Shown here piece by piece: positions 1 through 7,381 of a DNA stretch of 25,050 nucleotides. Each line of letters begins with the position of its first letter. Within the stretch, counting starts at the first letter, position 1. The position numbers and the translations under genes were made by a program. This DNA comes from an uncultured Eubacteriales bacterium (GTDB lineage: Bacteria; Bacillota; Clostridia; Oscillospirales; CAG-272). The notes under the pieces were generated by a model that worked only from the letters and a program-made list of their open reading frames with translations, ran no database searches and was not told the origin of the DNA. The stretch covers positions 1 through 25,050 of the forward strand of contig CAKRSS010000031.1 in NCBI GenBank assembly GCA_934401725.1, written 5' to 3'.

Positions 1-293
1 GTGATGGTCTCGGCGATGGTCATGTCGCAGCAGACGACTATGTAGGCCGTCGGCGCGTGGCCATCCGGCGGGAGCTTTACATTCTTGAGCCGTCCCGCCC
101 ATGCTGTCAGCGGGAGCACCTTGGCGCACTCCTCAGGGGTGCAGACCAGGCGATATTTGAGCGGCTGTATATTGCGGCTGGACGAGGTCAGCCGTGCGAT
201 ATCGACAAATTCGAGCAATTCCTCGCGCGTCACGACGCGCTCGGGGTCAAAGGAGCGGTAGCTCCTATTTTTTTGCACTAAATCTTTGAGCAT
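1..293 (-). CDS. Nitroreductase family protein, N-terminal part (runs off the window)
   Basis: The minus strand from ATG at 293 reads MLKDLVQKNRSYRSFDPERV and stays open to base 1, giving about 97 residues. The N-terminal NRSYRSF motif, with basic residues that bind the FMN phosphate in this family, followed by a helix ending in SSRNIQPLKYRLV, is typical of FMN-dependent NAD(P)H nitroreductases. These are soluble flavoproteins that reduce nitroaromatics, quinones or flavins; the true substrate cannot be read from this part. A GGAAGG Shine-Dalgarno site lies 7 bases upstream of the start. The gene begins 18 bases after the trmB stop codon, so it is probably the third gene of the ychF-trmB operon. 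The C-terminal half is outside the window, so neither completeness nor subfamily can be judged. Confidence 0.82.
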   Translation of the reverse strand, partial: MLKDLVQKNRSYRSFDPERVVTREELLEFVDIARLTSSSRNIQPLKYRLVCTPEECAKVLPLTAWAGRLKNVKLPPDGHAPTAYIVVCCDMTIAETI

Positions 294-311
294 TTTTCTA
301 CCTTCCGTTAT

Positions 312-962
312 TCAAAAAATAACAACAGCGGCGTTAATCGGGACGCCCTGCGCGGTGAACGAGGCTTCGTATTCGGTCATGATATTGCCTTCGGCGTAAG
401 GTGAATGGTGCAGGTCGCGGGTCTCGTACTCGACGGTAAGTCCCGCCGCCGCGAACTGCTCGAGGCTGAACTCGAACAGGCCGACGTTATCGGTCTTGAA
501 GCACAGTCTGCCGCCGGGGCGCAGCACGCTGCGGTACATTTCGAGAAATCCGGCGTGTGTCAGGCGGCGCTTGGCGTAGCCTGCCTTCGGCCACGGGTCG
601 CTGAAATTGAGGTAAATGCGCTCGAGCGAGTGCGGTGGAAACCATTCGGCGAGGTTCTGCGCGTTGCCGATGACAAATCGCAGGTTATCGCCGGGGCGGT
701 TTTCACGGTCGGCCGCAGCGCGCTCCAGCGCGAGGCAGGCGACATCCGGCACGCGTTCGATGGCGATGAGGTTGATTCCGGGCTCTTTTGCGGCGAGTCC
801 GCAGGCGAACGAGCCCTTTCCGCACCCGATTTCAAGGCAGAGCGGGTGCTCCTCGGGAAACGGCGCCTGCGGGTTTGCGGCAAGCGTCGCGGGATCGGCA
901 ATCAAGAGATCAGCACAGGCGGCGATCCGTTCCGCGCCGTGCTTTTTCCGACGCATCCGCAT
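312..962 (-). CDS. trmB: tRNA (guanine-N7-)-methyltransferase TrmB
   Basis: This 216-residue protein matches TrmB, the SAM-dependent enzyme that makes m7G46 in the variable loop of tRNAs. The start MRMRRKKHGAERI is typical of the family. The SAM-binding loop EIGCGKGSF lies near residues 44-52, an acidic strand end IAIERVPD follows, and the signature LNFSDPWPK with downstream RRLTH is complete. The C-terminal motif NIMTEYEASF is the conserved tRNA/SAM-binding segment. Length is normal. The start codon overlaps the ychF stop by one base (TGATG) with no clear Shine-Dalgarno site, which points to translational coupling. Second in an operon with ychF and followed closely by the nitroreductase gene. 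Assignment is close to certain. Confidence 0.96.
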   Translation of the reverse strand: MRMRRKKHGAERIAACADLLIADPATLAANPQAPFPEEHPLCLEIGCGKGSFACGLAAKEPGINLIAIERVPDVACLALERAAADRENRPGDNLRFVIGNAQNLAEWFPPHSLERIYLNFSDPWPKAGYAKRRLTHAGFLEMYRSVLRPGGRLCFKTDNVGLFEFSLEQFAAAGLTVEYETRDLHHSPYAEGNIMTEYEASFTAQGVPINAAVVIF

Positions 963-2053
963 CAGACGTTGAAGCGGAACAGCACGACGTCGCCGTCCTT
1001 AATGACGTAATCCTTGCCCTCGGAGCGGATGAGACCCGCCTCCTTGGCGGCGGTCATGCTTCCGACTCTGACGAGGTCGTCGAAGCTGACGATCTCGGCA
1101 CGGATGAAGCCGCGCTCGAAGTCGCTGTGAATTTTACCTGCCGCCTGCGGTGCGCGGGTACCGCGGGTGATGGTCCACGCGCGGACCTCCTTGGGACCTG
1201 CGGTGAGGTAGCTGATGAGACCGAGCAGTGCGTAGCTCGAGCGGATAAGGCGGTCGAGTCCCGACTCCTCTATGCCGAGGTCAGCGAGGAAGGCGACCTT
1301 CTCCTCGGGCTCGAGCTCTGCGATTTCCGCCTCGATCTGTGCGCAGACGGCGATGACCTCCGCGCCCTCGCTCTCGGCGCGCTCACACAGCTTATGGTAA
1401 TAGGGGTTGCCGCTCGGGTCGCCCGCGTCGTCCTCGGAGACGTTGGCGACGTAGATTATGGGCTTGAGTGTAAGCAGGGGCGAGTCGGCGAGCAGGGCGC
1501 GCTCGTCCTCGGAGAGTTCGACCGAGCGGGCGCACTTACCCTCAGCGAGGGCGGCGTAGACGCGCTCGAGCACGTCGAGCTCAGCTGCGAGCGAGCGGTC
1601 ATTCTTAGCCAGCTTACGTGTACGGTCGAGGCGGCGCTCTATCATCTCCATATCGGAGAAAATGAGCTCCATATCGATAATTTCGAGGTCACGGAGCGGG
1701 TCGACCGAGCCCTCGACGTGAATGATATTTCCGTCCTCGAAGCAACGGACGACGTGCACTATTGCGTCGACCTCGCGTATATGCGAAAGGAATTTATTGC
1801 CGAGTCCCTCTCCGTGCGACGCGCCGCGGACGAGTCCCGCGATGTCGACGAACTCAACGGTTGCCGGGGTATATTTTTCGGGGTTGTACATCTGTGCCAG
1901 CACGTCAAGACGCTTGTCCGGCACCGGAACAACGCCGACGTTCGGGTCGATTGTGCAGAAGGGGTAGTTTGCCGACTCCGCACGGGCGTTTGTCAGCGCA
2001 TTGAACAGCGTGCTCTTGCCTACGTTCGGGAGTCCTACTATGCCGAGTTTCAT
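962..2053 (-). CDS. ychF: Ribosome-associated ATPase YchF (OLA1 family)
   Basis: This 363-residue protein has exactly the usual YchF length. It starts MKLGIVGLPNVGKSTLFNAL with the P-loop at residues 7-15. Switch II DIAGLVRGASHGEGLGNKFL is present. The G4 position reads YVANVSEDD rather than NKxD, as expected for this family, which prefers ATP to GTP. A coiled-coil insert (about 125-200) and a C-terminal TGS domain (about 280-363) complete the YchF layout. The family binds ribosomes and is linked to translation quality control and oxidative-stress response. The only nearby Shine-Dalgarno candidate is AAAGG, rather far (about 18 bases) from the ATG, within AGAAAGGTACGGT, a 13-mer that also occurs in front of the Mrp gene in this window. 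It is the first gene of an operon with trmB and the nitroreductase. Confidence 0.97.
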   Translation of the reverse strand: MKLGIVGLPNVGKSTLFNALTNARAESANYPFCTIDPNVGVVPVPDKRLDVLAQMYNPEKYTPATVEFVDIAGLVRGASHGEGLGNKFLSHIREVDAIVHVVRCFEDGNIIHVEGSVDPLRDLEIIDMELIFSDMEMIERRLDRTRKLAKNDRSLAAELDVLERVYAALAEGKCARSVELSEDERALLADSPLLTLKPIIYVANVSEDDAGDPSGNPYYHKLCERAESEGAEVIAVCAQIEAEIAELEPEEKVAFLADLGIEESGLDRLIRSSYALLGLISYLTAGPKEVRAWTITRGTRAPQAAGKIHSDFERGFIRAEIVSFDDLVRVGSMTAAKEAGLIRSEGKDYVIKDGDVVLFRFNV

Positions 2054-2121
2054 GTTTGGTTTTTACCGTACCTTTCTTTTTATCCACGGCCGCGCCGTGT
2101 CCGCATTCTATCTCACTCTAC

Positions 2122-2150
2122 ATTATATATCATTTTTTCCCCGTTGGCAA
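2122..2150 (-). promoter_or_regulatory. Sigma-A promoter of the ychF-trmB operon
   Basis: On the minus strand a TTGCCA -35 box (2150-2145) and a perfect TATAAT -10 box (2127-2122) are separated by exactly 17 bases. They precede the ychF start by about 70 bases, giving a leader of roughly 60 nt. No other good promoter is seen before ychF. Confidence 0.75.
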
Positions 2151-2200
2151 TAGTGACTTGCTCTCCCAAACAAAATTTTGTCTAAATAATTAAAAAACTC

Positions 2201-2229
2201 TTTTCAAACGCGCGATAAAGTGGTATAAT
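2201..2229 (+). promoter_or_regulatory. Promoter-like sequence at the edge of the repeat block
   Basis: TTTTCA (2201-2206) and TATAAT (2224-2229) are 17 bases apart on the plus strand and point into the repeat at 2240-2640 and on towards the response regulator gene at 2857. The sequence around the -10 box (AAGTGGTATAATAAAAT) resembles the one bordering the third repeat block at 20411-20439. It may belong to the repeat, or be the operon promoter with a repeat inserted into its leader. Confidence 0.4.
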
Positions 2230-2239
2230 AAAATGAATA

Positions 2240-2640
2240 TAGGATGGGGTTCCGCGCTCTGTGAGAGGCGCAAGGGGGGCCGCCGTCTACGGACGGCGGC
2301 CAGCGCAAGGAGTGTTCCGCGCTCTGCGGAGCGCGGCCAGCGCTGCACGGCGCTGGACCCGTGCCGCCTCCCCAAAGGCGGGCAAAAACTTTGAAAAAGG
2401 GACGGGTTAAAGTCTGCGGACGGACATGACGCAAGGCTTTAAGCGTTTAAGTGCGTGCGTTGCGACATCACACGATAGACCAGCACCGCCCTGCTTCGCG
2501 TCCGGTGCGCTGTAGCAGAAAGTAAGAACGCTTGCGGCGGTCGGAAGGATGACTTTCCCTGCTTCCTGTCCGGTGCCCATTCGGAACGGGGATTAAAACG
2601 TTTGCTCGCCACGTTATAGTTCAGCGGCAAAACGCTGCGC
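2240..2640 (+). repeat. Interspersed composite repeat, copy 1 (non-coding)
   Basis: This stretch holds no credible gene. It is a chain of GC-rich inverted repeats: GGCCGCCGTC with GACGGCGGCC near 2278-2302, CCGCGCTCTG with a CGGAGCGCGG-type partner near 2316-2336, and CCAGCGC with GCGCTGG near 2337-2357. These are followed by AAAAACTTTGAAAAAGGGAC and GGGTTAAAGTCTG near 2385-2417. The same modules recur in reverse orientation at 8496-8640 and 20270-20385. A second module, ACACGATAGACCAGCACCGC followed by CCTGCTTCGCGTCCGGTGC (about 2468-2507), and GTGCCCATTCGGAACGGGG (about 2574-2592) recur in the palindrome at 19947-20300. The block is a non-autonomous repeat family member or a mosaic of several. 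Confidence 0.75.
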
Positions 2641-2840
2641 TGTTGCCGCCCTGACGGGAAAAAGTAACTTCATCGGTCAGGGCGAGCGTCACCCAAGACC
2701 TTGCCTCCCTCCGGTAGGAAGGTGGCACGCGAAGCGTGACGGAAGGAGAATGCGGTACTATTGGTTTGTGTCAACCACATCGCCGCAGCCCCTGTGCCCG
2801 GCGGCAATCACACTTGAAAACTATATACATAACATAAAAA
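2641..2840. other. Gene-free stretch with small hairpins before the response regulator
   Basis: No gene is seen here. CGCCCTGAC (2647-2655) pairs with GTCAGGGCG (2676-2684), enclosing AAAAAGTAACTTC, a string also present in the palindrome near 20083-20095. CACGCGAAGCGTG (about 2728-2740) is a compact hairpin next to a TCCCTCCGGTAGGAAGG segment. It looks like more repeat debris. TTGAAA occurs at 2814-2819, but no well-spaced -10 box follows, so I do not call a promoter. Confidence 0.5.
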
Positions 2841-2856
2841 ATCGTTGGAGGTAGAA

Positions 2857-3549
2857 ATGCTTTACACAAAGATACTGGTAGTCGACGACGACAAAAATAT
2901 ATGCGAAATGCTGCGTCTGTACTTTGAAAACGAGGGGTACGAGGTCAAAACGGCGAATGACGGCGCCGAGGGCGTCACGGCCTTCAAGACATTCGAGCCC
3001 GACCTGGTTCTGCTCGACATAATGCTTCCCAAGAAGGACGGCTGGCAGGTCTGCCGCGAGATACGCGAAATATCGTCCAAGCCTGTCATCATGATAACGG
3101 CCAAGGGCGAGGTTTTCGACAAGGTGCTGGGGCTCGAGCTCGGCGCGGACGACTTTGTGGTCAAGCCCTTTGACATGAAGGAGCTGTCAGCGCGCGTCAA
3201 GGCTGTGCTCCGCCGCTACTCGTCGCACAACAATGCGGACGACGGCGAGGTCATAAAGTACGACAATATAGAGATAAGCAAGCAGAAATACGAGCTCAAA
3301 CTACGCGGCAAGCCCGTAGACATCCCGCCCAAGGAGCTGGAGCTGCTTTACTTCTTAGCCTCGAACTACAACCGCGTTTTCAGCCGCGACCAGCTGCTCG
3401 ACAAGGTCTGGGGCTTTGATTATCTCGGCGACTCGCGCACTGTCGACGTACACGTAAAGCGTCTGCGCGAGAAGCTGGACGGCGTGTCCGACAAATGGGT
3501 ACTTAAAACAGTCTGGGGAATAGGCTACAAATTCGAGCTTCTGAACTGA
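2857..3549 (+). CDS. OmpR/PhoB-family response regulator
   Basis: This 230-residue protein has an N-terminal receiver domain (about 4-118) with acidic residues D10-D12, phospho-acceptor Asp54 in LVLLDIMLP, Thr in MITAKGEV and the conserved Lys in VVKPFD. A winged-helix DNA-binding domain (about 130-228) follows, with the typical VFSRDQLLDKVWGFDY and SRTVDVHVKRLREKL segments. I chose ATG 2857, preceded by GGAGGT, over the in-frame TTG at 2845, which lies in front of that site. It is first in a plus-strand operon with the cognate kinase (25-base gap), an HtrA protease and two MgtC-like proteins. That context resembles the CssRS-HtrA secretion-stress arrangement, so control of envelope stress genes, possibly this operon itself, is a reasonable inference. 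Confidence 0.95.
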   Translation: MLYTKILVVDDDKNICEMLRLYFENEGYEVKTANDGAEGVTAFKTFEPDLVLLDIMLPKKDGWQVCREIREISSKPVIMITAKGEVFDKVLGLELGADDFVVKPFDMKELSARVKAVLRRYSSHNNADDGEVIKYDNIEISKQKYELKLRGKPVDIPPKELELLYFLASNYNRVFSRDQLLDKVWGFDYLGDSRTVDVHVKRLREKLDGVSDKWVLKTVWGIGYKFELLN

Positions 3550-3574
3550 TGCTCGCAACGAGGAGACGGCAATT

Positions 3575-5074
3575 ATGTTCAAAAGCATTTTTGCAAAGTA
3601 CATAACCGCATTCATGCTGATTATTTTAATCAGCTTTGTTGCGCTGATTGCCATCGTCACCTCGACGGTCAACAACTACTCCGTCGCCTCGAAATCGGAT
3701 CAGATAGAGAGCGCGGCGCACTCGGTCGCCTCCTATCTTGAGGACAAGCTGGCACGCACAGGACTTACCGACTTTTCCGCCTTCGTTGTGCTCAACGAGA
3801 ACGACGTGACGTCGGTTATGAAGGTAGTCGCGGCCAACTCGACCGATATAAGCATACTTATCACCGACATCAGCGGAAACATCATACACTATACCGACAA
3901 CAACACCTCACAGGTCAACCCCGGCGCGTCCATCCCCAAGGCGGTCATGAACGAGCTGATAAACGGCCGCGAGATCTCCGAGCTCAACTACCTCGAGGGC
4001 GTTTTCGACGACTCGCACCTCATCTTCGCCGCACCCGTCAACAACAGCAACAACTACGTCTGCGGAACGGTGTTTGTCTGCTCGTCCGCCGTCACCATGG
4101 ACGACCTGCTCGAGACCATGATAAAGACCATTCTCGTCGCGAGCCTGTGGATTATGCTGGCAGCGCTAATCGCGGTCTATTTTATCACCGAGAAGGTCAT
4201 AGGCCCGCTCAAGGACATGAGCAACGCCGCCAAGAGCTTCGCCGCAGGGCGGTTTGACGTCCGCGTCCCCGTGCGCGGCAGCGACGAGGTCGCGCAGCTC
4301 GCCGTCGCCTTCAACAACATGGCCGAGTCGCTCGACAACCTCGAGACCATGCGAAACACCTTCATGGCCAACGTTTCGCACGACCTGCGCACGCCCATGA
4401 CCACCATTGCCGGCTTCATCGACGGCATTCTCGCCGGTGCGATACCGCCGGATAAGCACGAGTATTATCTGGGTATAATAGCTACCGAGGTTCGCAGGCT
4501 GTCGCGACTTGTCTCATCGCTGCTGGACATCTCGCGCATGCAGGCGGGCGACCGCAAATTCACCATGGCGCCCTTCGACATCTGCGAGATGGCACGTCAG
4601 ATTATAATTTCGTTCGAGCAAAAAATCGATGCAAAGCATCTCGAGGTCGAATTCCACTGCGACCGTGACAACATGGCCGTCAGCGCCGACCGCGACGCGA
4701 TATATCAGATACTCTACAACATCTGCGACAACGCCGTCAAGTTCTCGCGCGAGGGCGGACTGCTCCGGCTGACTGTGGTCAGATATAAGGAGAAGAAGAT
4801 TCTCGTCTCGGTCTTCAACGAGGGTCAGGGCATACCGCCCGAGGACGTGCCCTACGTCTTCGAGCGCTTCTACAAGAGCGACAAGAGCCGAGGTCTCGAC
4901 AAGACCGGCGTCGGGCTCGGCATGTTCATCGCCAAGACCATCATAAACGCCCACCACCAGGACATCTGGGTCAAGAGCGAGTACGGCGAGAACTGCGAAT
5001 TCTGCTTTACGCTGGATGCCATCCCCGGACAGGGGCACATCCGTGATATAAAAACCAATTCTGAGAGAGGTTGA
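3575..5074 (+). CDS. Membrane sensor histidine kinase
   Basis: This 499-residue protein has transmembrane helix 1 near residues 9-30, an extracytoplasmic region of about 145 residues (CACHE/PAS-sized), helix 2 near 180-202, a HAMP segment (about 203-255), a HisKA domain with phospho-acceptor His269 in NVSHDLRTPM, and a HATPase domain. The HATPase carries the N box NICDNAVKFS, G1 GQGIPPEDV, the F box YVFERFYKSD and G2 GVGLGMFIAK. All catalytic motifs are intact. ATG 3575 is preceded by GAGGAG. It should phosphorylate the response regulator encoded 25 bases upstream. The signal is unknown; the adjacent HtrA gene, only 4 bases downstream, suggests envelope or secretion stress. Confidence 0.95.
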   Translation: MFKSIFAKYITAFMLIILISFVALIAIVTSTVNNYSVASKSDQIESAAHSVASYLEDKLARTGLTDFSAFVVLNENDVTSVMKVVAANSTDISILITDISGNIIHYTDNNTSQVNPGASIPKAVMNELINGREISELNYLEGVFDDSHLIFAAPVNNSNNYVCGTVFVCSSAVTMDDLLETMIKTILVASLWIMLAALIAVYFITEKVIGPLKDMSNAAKSFAAGRFDVRVPVRGSDEVAQLAVAFNNMAESLDNLETMRNTFMANVSHDLRTPMTTIAGFIDGILAGAIPPDKHEYYLGIIATEVRRLSRLVSSLLDISRMQAGDRKFTMAPFDICEMARQIIISFEQKIDAKHLEVEFHCDRDNMAVSADRDAIYQILYNICDNAVKFSREGGLLRLTVVRYKEKKILVSVFNEGQGIPPEDVPYVFERFYKSDKSRGLDKTGVGLGMFIAKTIINAHHQDIWVKSEYGENCEFCFTLDAIPGQGHIRDIKTNSERG

Positions 5075-5078
5075 ACCT

Positions 5079-6611
5079 ATGGAAAACAAGGAGTACGGAA
5101 TACCGGACACCTCGGGCAATCAAACGCCCTCCCATCCTGACTTCCCCGCCGATCTTAACAAAATAGAGACCCCCGCCGAGCCCGAGACCCCGATCAAAGC
5201 GCCGCAGAGCGCCCCCGCCGCGCCGTCAGATGCGCCGAACGAAATGCCGTCCGACGCTCCGGTCGAGGCTCCAGGCGATTCTCCGGCAGGAACGCCGTCC
5301 GACGCGCCGGTTGAAGCACCGTCAGACGCTCCCGTCGAGGCTCCGGGCGATTCTCCGGCAGGAACGCCGTCCGACGCCCCTGCGGCAACGCCTTCGGACG
5401 CTCCCGTTAGCATCCCGAGAATGCAGCCGCGCCCCACATGTCCCGACTCGAAGTACCGCTGGAACTACGGCGCGCAGCAGGCCCACAACAAAAAACGCCG
5501 CCCCGGTGGCGGCGTACTTACCTATGCCATCATCATGACCATCGCCTTCTGCGTCTGTCTTGTGACGCTGCTCGGCGTGGTGCTTGTCGATTCCGGGGCG
5601 CTTGTCCCGCCCGTCACGCGCACGGTGTTTATACGCGAGTACGACCCCTCGAGCGGCGTGCTGACTGTTCCCGAGATAATCGCGAAGTGCCGTCCGTCCG
5701 TGGTCGGCATCGAGTGCAGGCTGTCCGAGGTATCGGTCAGCGAGGGAAGCGGAATCATTCTGACCGAGGACGGCTACATCGCCACCAACCACCACGTCAT
5801 CGAGAACGCGCTGTCCTGCACCGTCGTGCTGGCGGACGGGCGCGAGTTCCCCGCCGAGATAATCGGCTCTGACGAGCTGACCGACCTCGCGCTCATAAAA
5901 ATCAGCGCCACCGGCCTTGACGTAGCCGAGATCGGCGACTCCACGACGCTCATCGAGGGCGAGAGTGTTGTGGCCATCGGCAACCCCGCCGGACTTGAAT
6001 TTGCCGGAACGGCGACCACCGGAATAGTTTCCGCCGTCAGCCGCGACGTCAAGATATACGACTCCACCGGCATCATGACCAAACGCATGACGCTGATTCA
6101 GACCAACGCCGCTGTCAGCCCCGGCAACTCGGGCGGTGCGCTTCTCAACGACCGCGGGCAGGTAATCGGCATTGTCAACATGAAAATGACCAAAACCGAC
6201 TATGACGGCATCGGCTTTGCCATCCCGATCACCGGGGCCATGAAGGTGCTTAACGAAATCAAGGCCACCGGCTCGTATTCGGGCGGCGGCGCGATTGCGG
6301 CCAAGCGTCCGCTTATCGGCATTACCGCGGGCGGCATTGCCGAGGGCAACGAGTACACGCTCGACGACGGCACCAAGGGCACCGCGGCGATTTCAGGTGT
6401 CATTGTCACGGCCATCACGCCGGGGCTTGACGCCGCAAACAAACTGCAACCCGGCGACATCATCACCGAGGTCGACGGCGTGAGCGTCTACAACATCTAT
6501 CAGGTTATGGACATTGTCAACAACAAAAACGGCGGTGACACCATCACCGTCAAATACTACCGCGGTGGGGCGTACAACACCGTCACCATCACGCTCGGTA
6601 CTCAAAACTGA
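5079..6611 (+). CDS. Membrane-anchored HtrA/DegP-type serine protease with PDZ domain
   Basis: This 510-residue protein has four parts. A cytoplasmic N-terminal region (about 1-140) is rich in Pro, Ala, Asp and Ser with repeated SDAPVEAPGDSPAGTP-like units. One transmembrane helix (about 145-172) follows a basic NKKRRPGGG stretch. A trypsin-like S1C domain holds the triad His239 (TNHHV), Asp269 (TDLALIK) and Ser351 (PGNSGGALL). A C-terminal PDZ domain (about 415-505) contains LQPGDIITEVDG. HtrA proteases degrade or refold misfolded exported proteins at the outer face of the membrane. GAGAGAGG sits 8 bases before ATG 5079. The gene begins 4 bases after the kinase stop and is followed by MgtC genes. 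The ~140-residue repetitive tail is longer than I expect for the family. Function is confident; the tail's role is unknown. Confidence 0.95.
   Translation: MENKEYGIPDTSGNQTPSHPDFPADLNKIETPAEPETPIKAPQSAPAAPSDAPNEMPSDAPVEAPGDSPAGTPSDAPVEAPSDAPVEAPGDSPAGTPSDAPAATPSDAPVSIPRMQPRPTCPDSKYRWNYGAQQAHNKKRRPGGGVLTYAIIMTIAFCVCLVTLLGVVLVDSGALVPPVTRTVFIREYDPSSGVLTVPEIIAKCRPSVVGIECRLSEVSVSEGSGIILTEDGYIATNHHVIENALSCTVVLADGREFPAEIIGSDELTDLALIKISATGLDVAEIGDSTTLIEGESVVAIGNPAGLEFAGTATTGIVSAVSRDVKIYDSTGIMTKRMTLIQTNAAVSPGNSGGALLNDRGQVIGIVNMKMTKTDYDGIGFAIPITGAMKVLNEIKATGSYSGGGAIAAKRPLIGITAGGIAEGNEYTLDDGTKGTAAISGVIVTAITPGLDAANKLQPGDIITEVDGVSVYNIYQVMDIVNNKNGGDTITVKYYRGGAYNTVTITLGTQN
5262..5376 (+). repeat. In-gene direct repeat encoding the HtrA Pro/Asp/Ala tail
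   Basis: A 43-base sequence at 5262-5304 recurs at 5334-5376 with one mismatch (period 72 bases, 24 codons). The unit encodes VEAPGDSPAGTPSDAP. Shorter SDAPVEAP-type repeats lie between and around the two copies. Unit number could vary between strains by slippage without breaking the reading frame. Confidence 0.85.
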
Positions 6612-6633
6612 ACTTCCGGAAGGCACTATCGCA

Positions 6634-7350
6634 ATGAATTTAACGTCTTTACTGTCCGAGCTCCAGCAGCCCGGACTGCTGTCCACGACGCTGCGGCTGT
6701 CGCTCGCGGTGCTGTGCGGCGGAATTATCGGTCTGGATCGGGGACGCCGCAAGCGTCCCGCCGGATTCCGGACGCACATGCTCGTCTGCATGGGCGCCGC
6801 GCTGACCATGCTGATAAGTCAGTACGTCGCCATACTTATCCAGAACACCCCCGGCTTCACCGGCACGACTGACGTCTCGCGTTTCGGCGCGCAGGTCATC
6901 AACGGCATCGGCTTTCTCGGCGCGGGCACGATAATCGTCACCAGCCGCCAGGAAATCAAGGGGTTGACGACCGCCGCCGGTCTTTGGGCGTCTGCCTGCA
7001 TGGGTCTTGCAATCGGCGCGGGGTTTTACCTTGGTGCGGTGCTCGGCTGCGTGCTGATACTCGTTTCCATCACGCTCATGCGGCACGTTGAGTCCTTCAT
7101 TCTCTCCCGCGCGCGCAACATGAACATATACGTCGAGCTGACCGACATAAACGACATAGGTTTGGTCATCGACATGATAAAATCCGAAGGAATACGTATT
7201 TACGACATTGAAATAAACAAGGCAAGTCCTTACGTGGGCGCGTACGCCAGCGCAGTATTCTCCATGCATCTGCCGGAGAAGCAACCGCACTCGGCCATTA
7301 TTGCCAGGCTGGCGAGCATCAAGACCATCCGCTCGCTGGAAGAAATATGA
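6634..7350 (+). CDS. MgtC/SapB family membrane protein (first of two)
   Basis: This 238-residue protein starts MNLTSLLSELQQP and carries the MgtC family core: LRLSLAVLCGGIIGLDRGRR, RPAGFRTHMLVCMGAAL, GAQVINGIGFLGAGTII and KGLTTAAGLWASACMGLAIG. Four to five transmembrane helices fill the first ~155 residues, followed by a soluble ACT-like C-terminal domain of about 80 residues. I chose ATG 6634, which has a GGAAGG site ten bases upstream; an in-frame ATG at 6514 would lie inside htrA. MgtC proteins are linked to growth in low magnesium, acid tolerance and control of membrane energetics, and are not proven transporters. It sits 22 bases after htrA and 31 bases before a close paralogue. Confidence 0.93.
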   Translation: MNLTSLLSELQQPGLLSTTLRLSLAVLCGGIIGLDRGRRKRPAGFRTHMLVCMGAALTMLISQYVAILIQNTPGFTGTTDVSRFGAQVINGIGFLGAGTIIVTSRQEIKGLTTAAGLWASACMGLAIGAGFYLGAVLGCVLILVSITLMRHVESFILSRARNMNIYVELTDINDIGLVIDMIKSEGIRIYDIEINKASPYVGAYASAVFSMHLPEKQPHSAIIARLASIKTIRSLEEI

Positions 7351-7381
7351 CGCGGCGCTGCCCGGAAAGGAAACTTAAGAA

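Noticed and set aside
788..2185. 465-codon plus-strand open frame
   Set aside because: It lies opposite ychF and trmB, which have clear family motifs; it is an antisense shadow of GC-rich codons.
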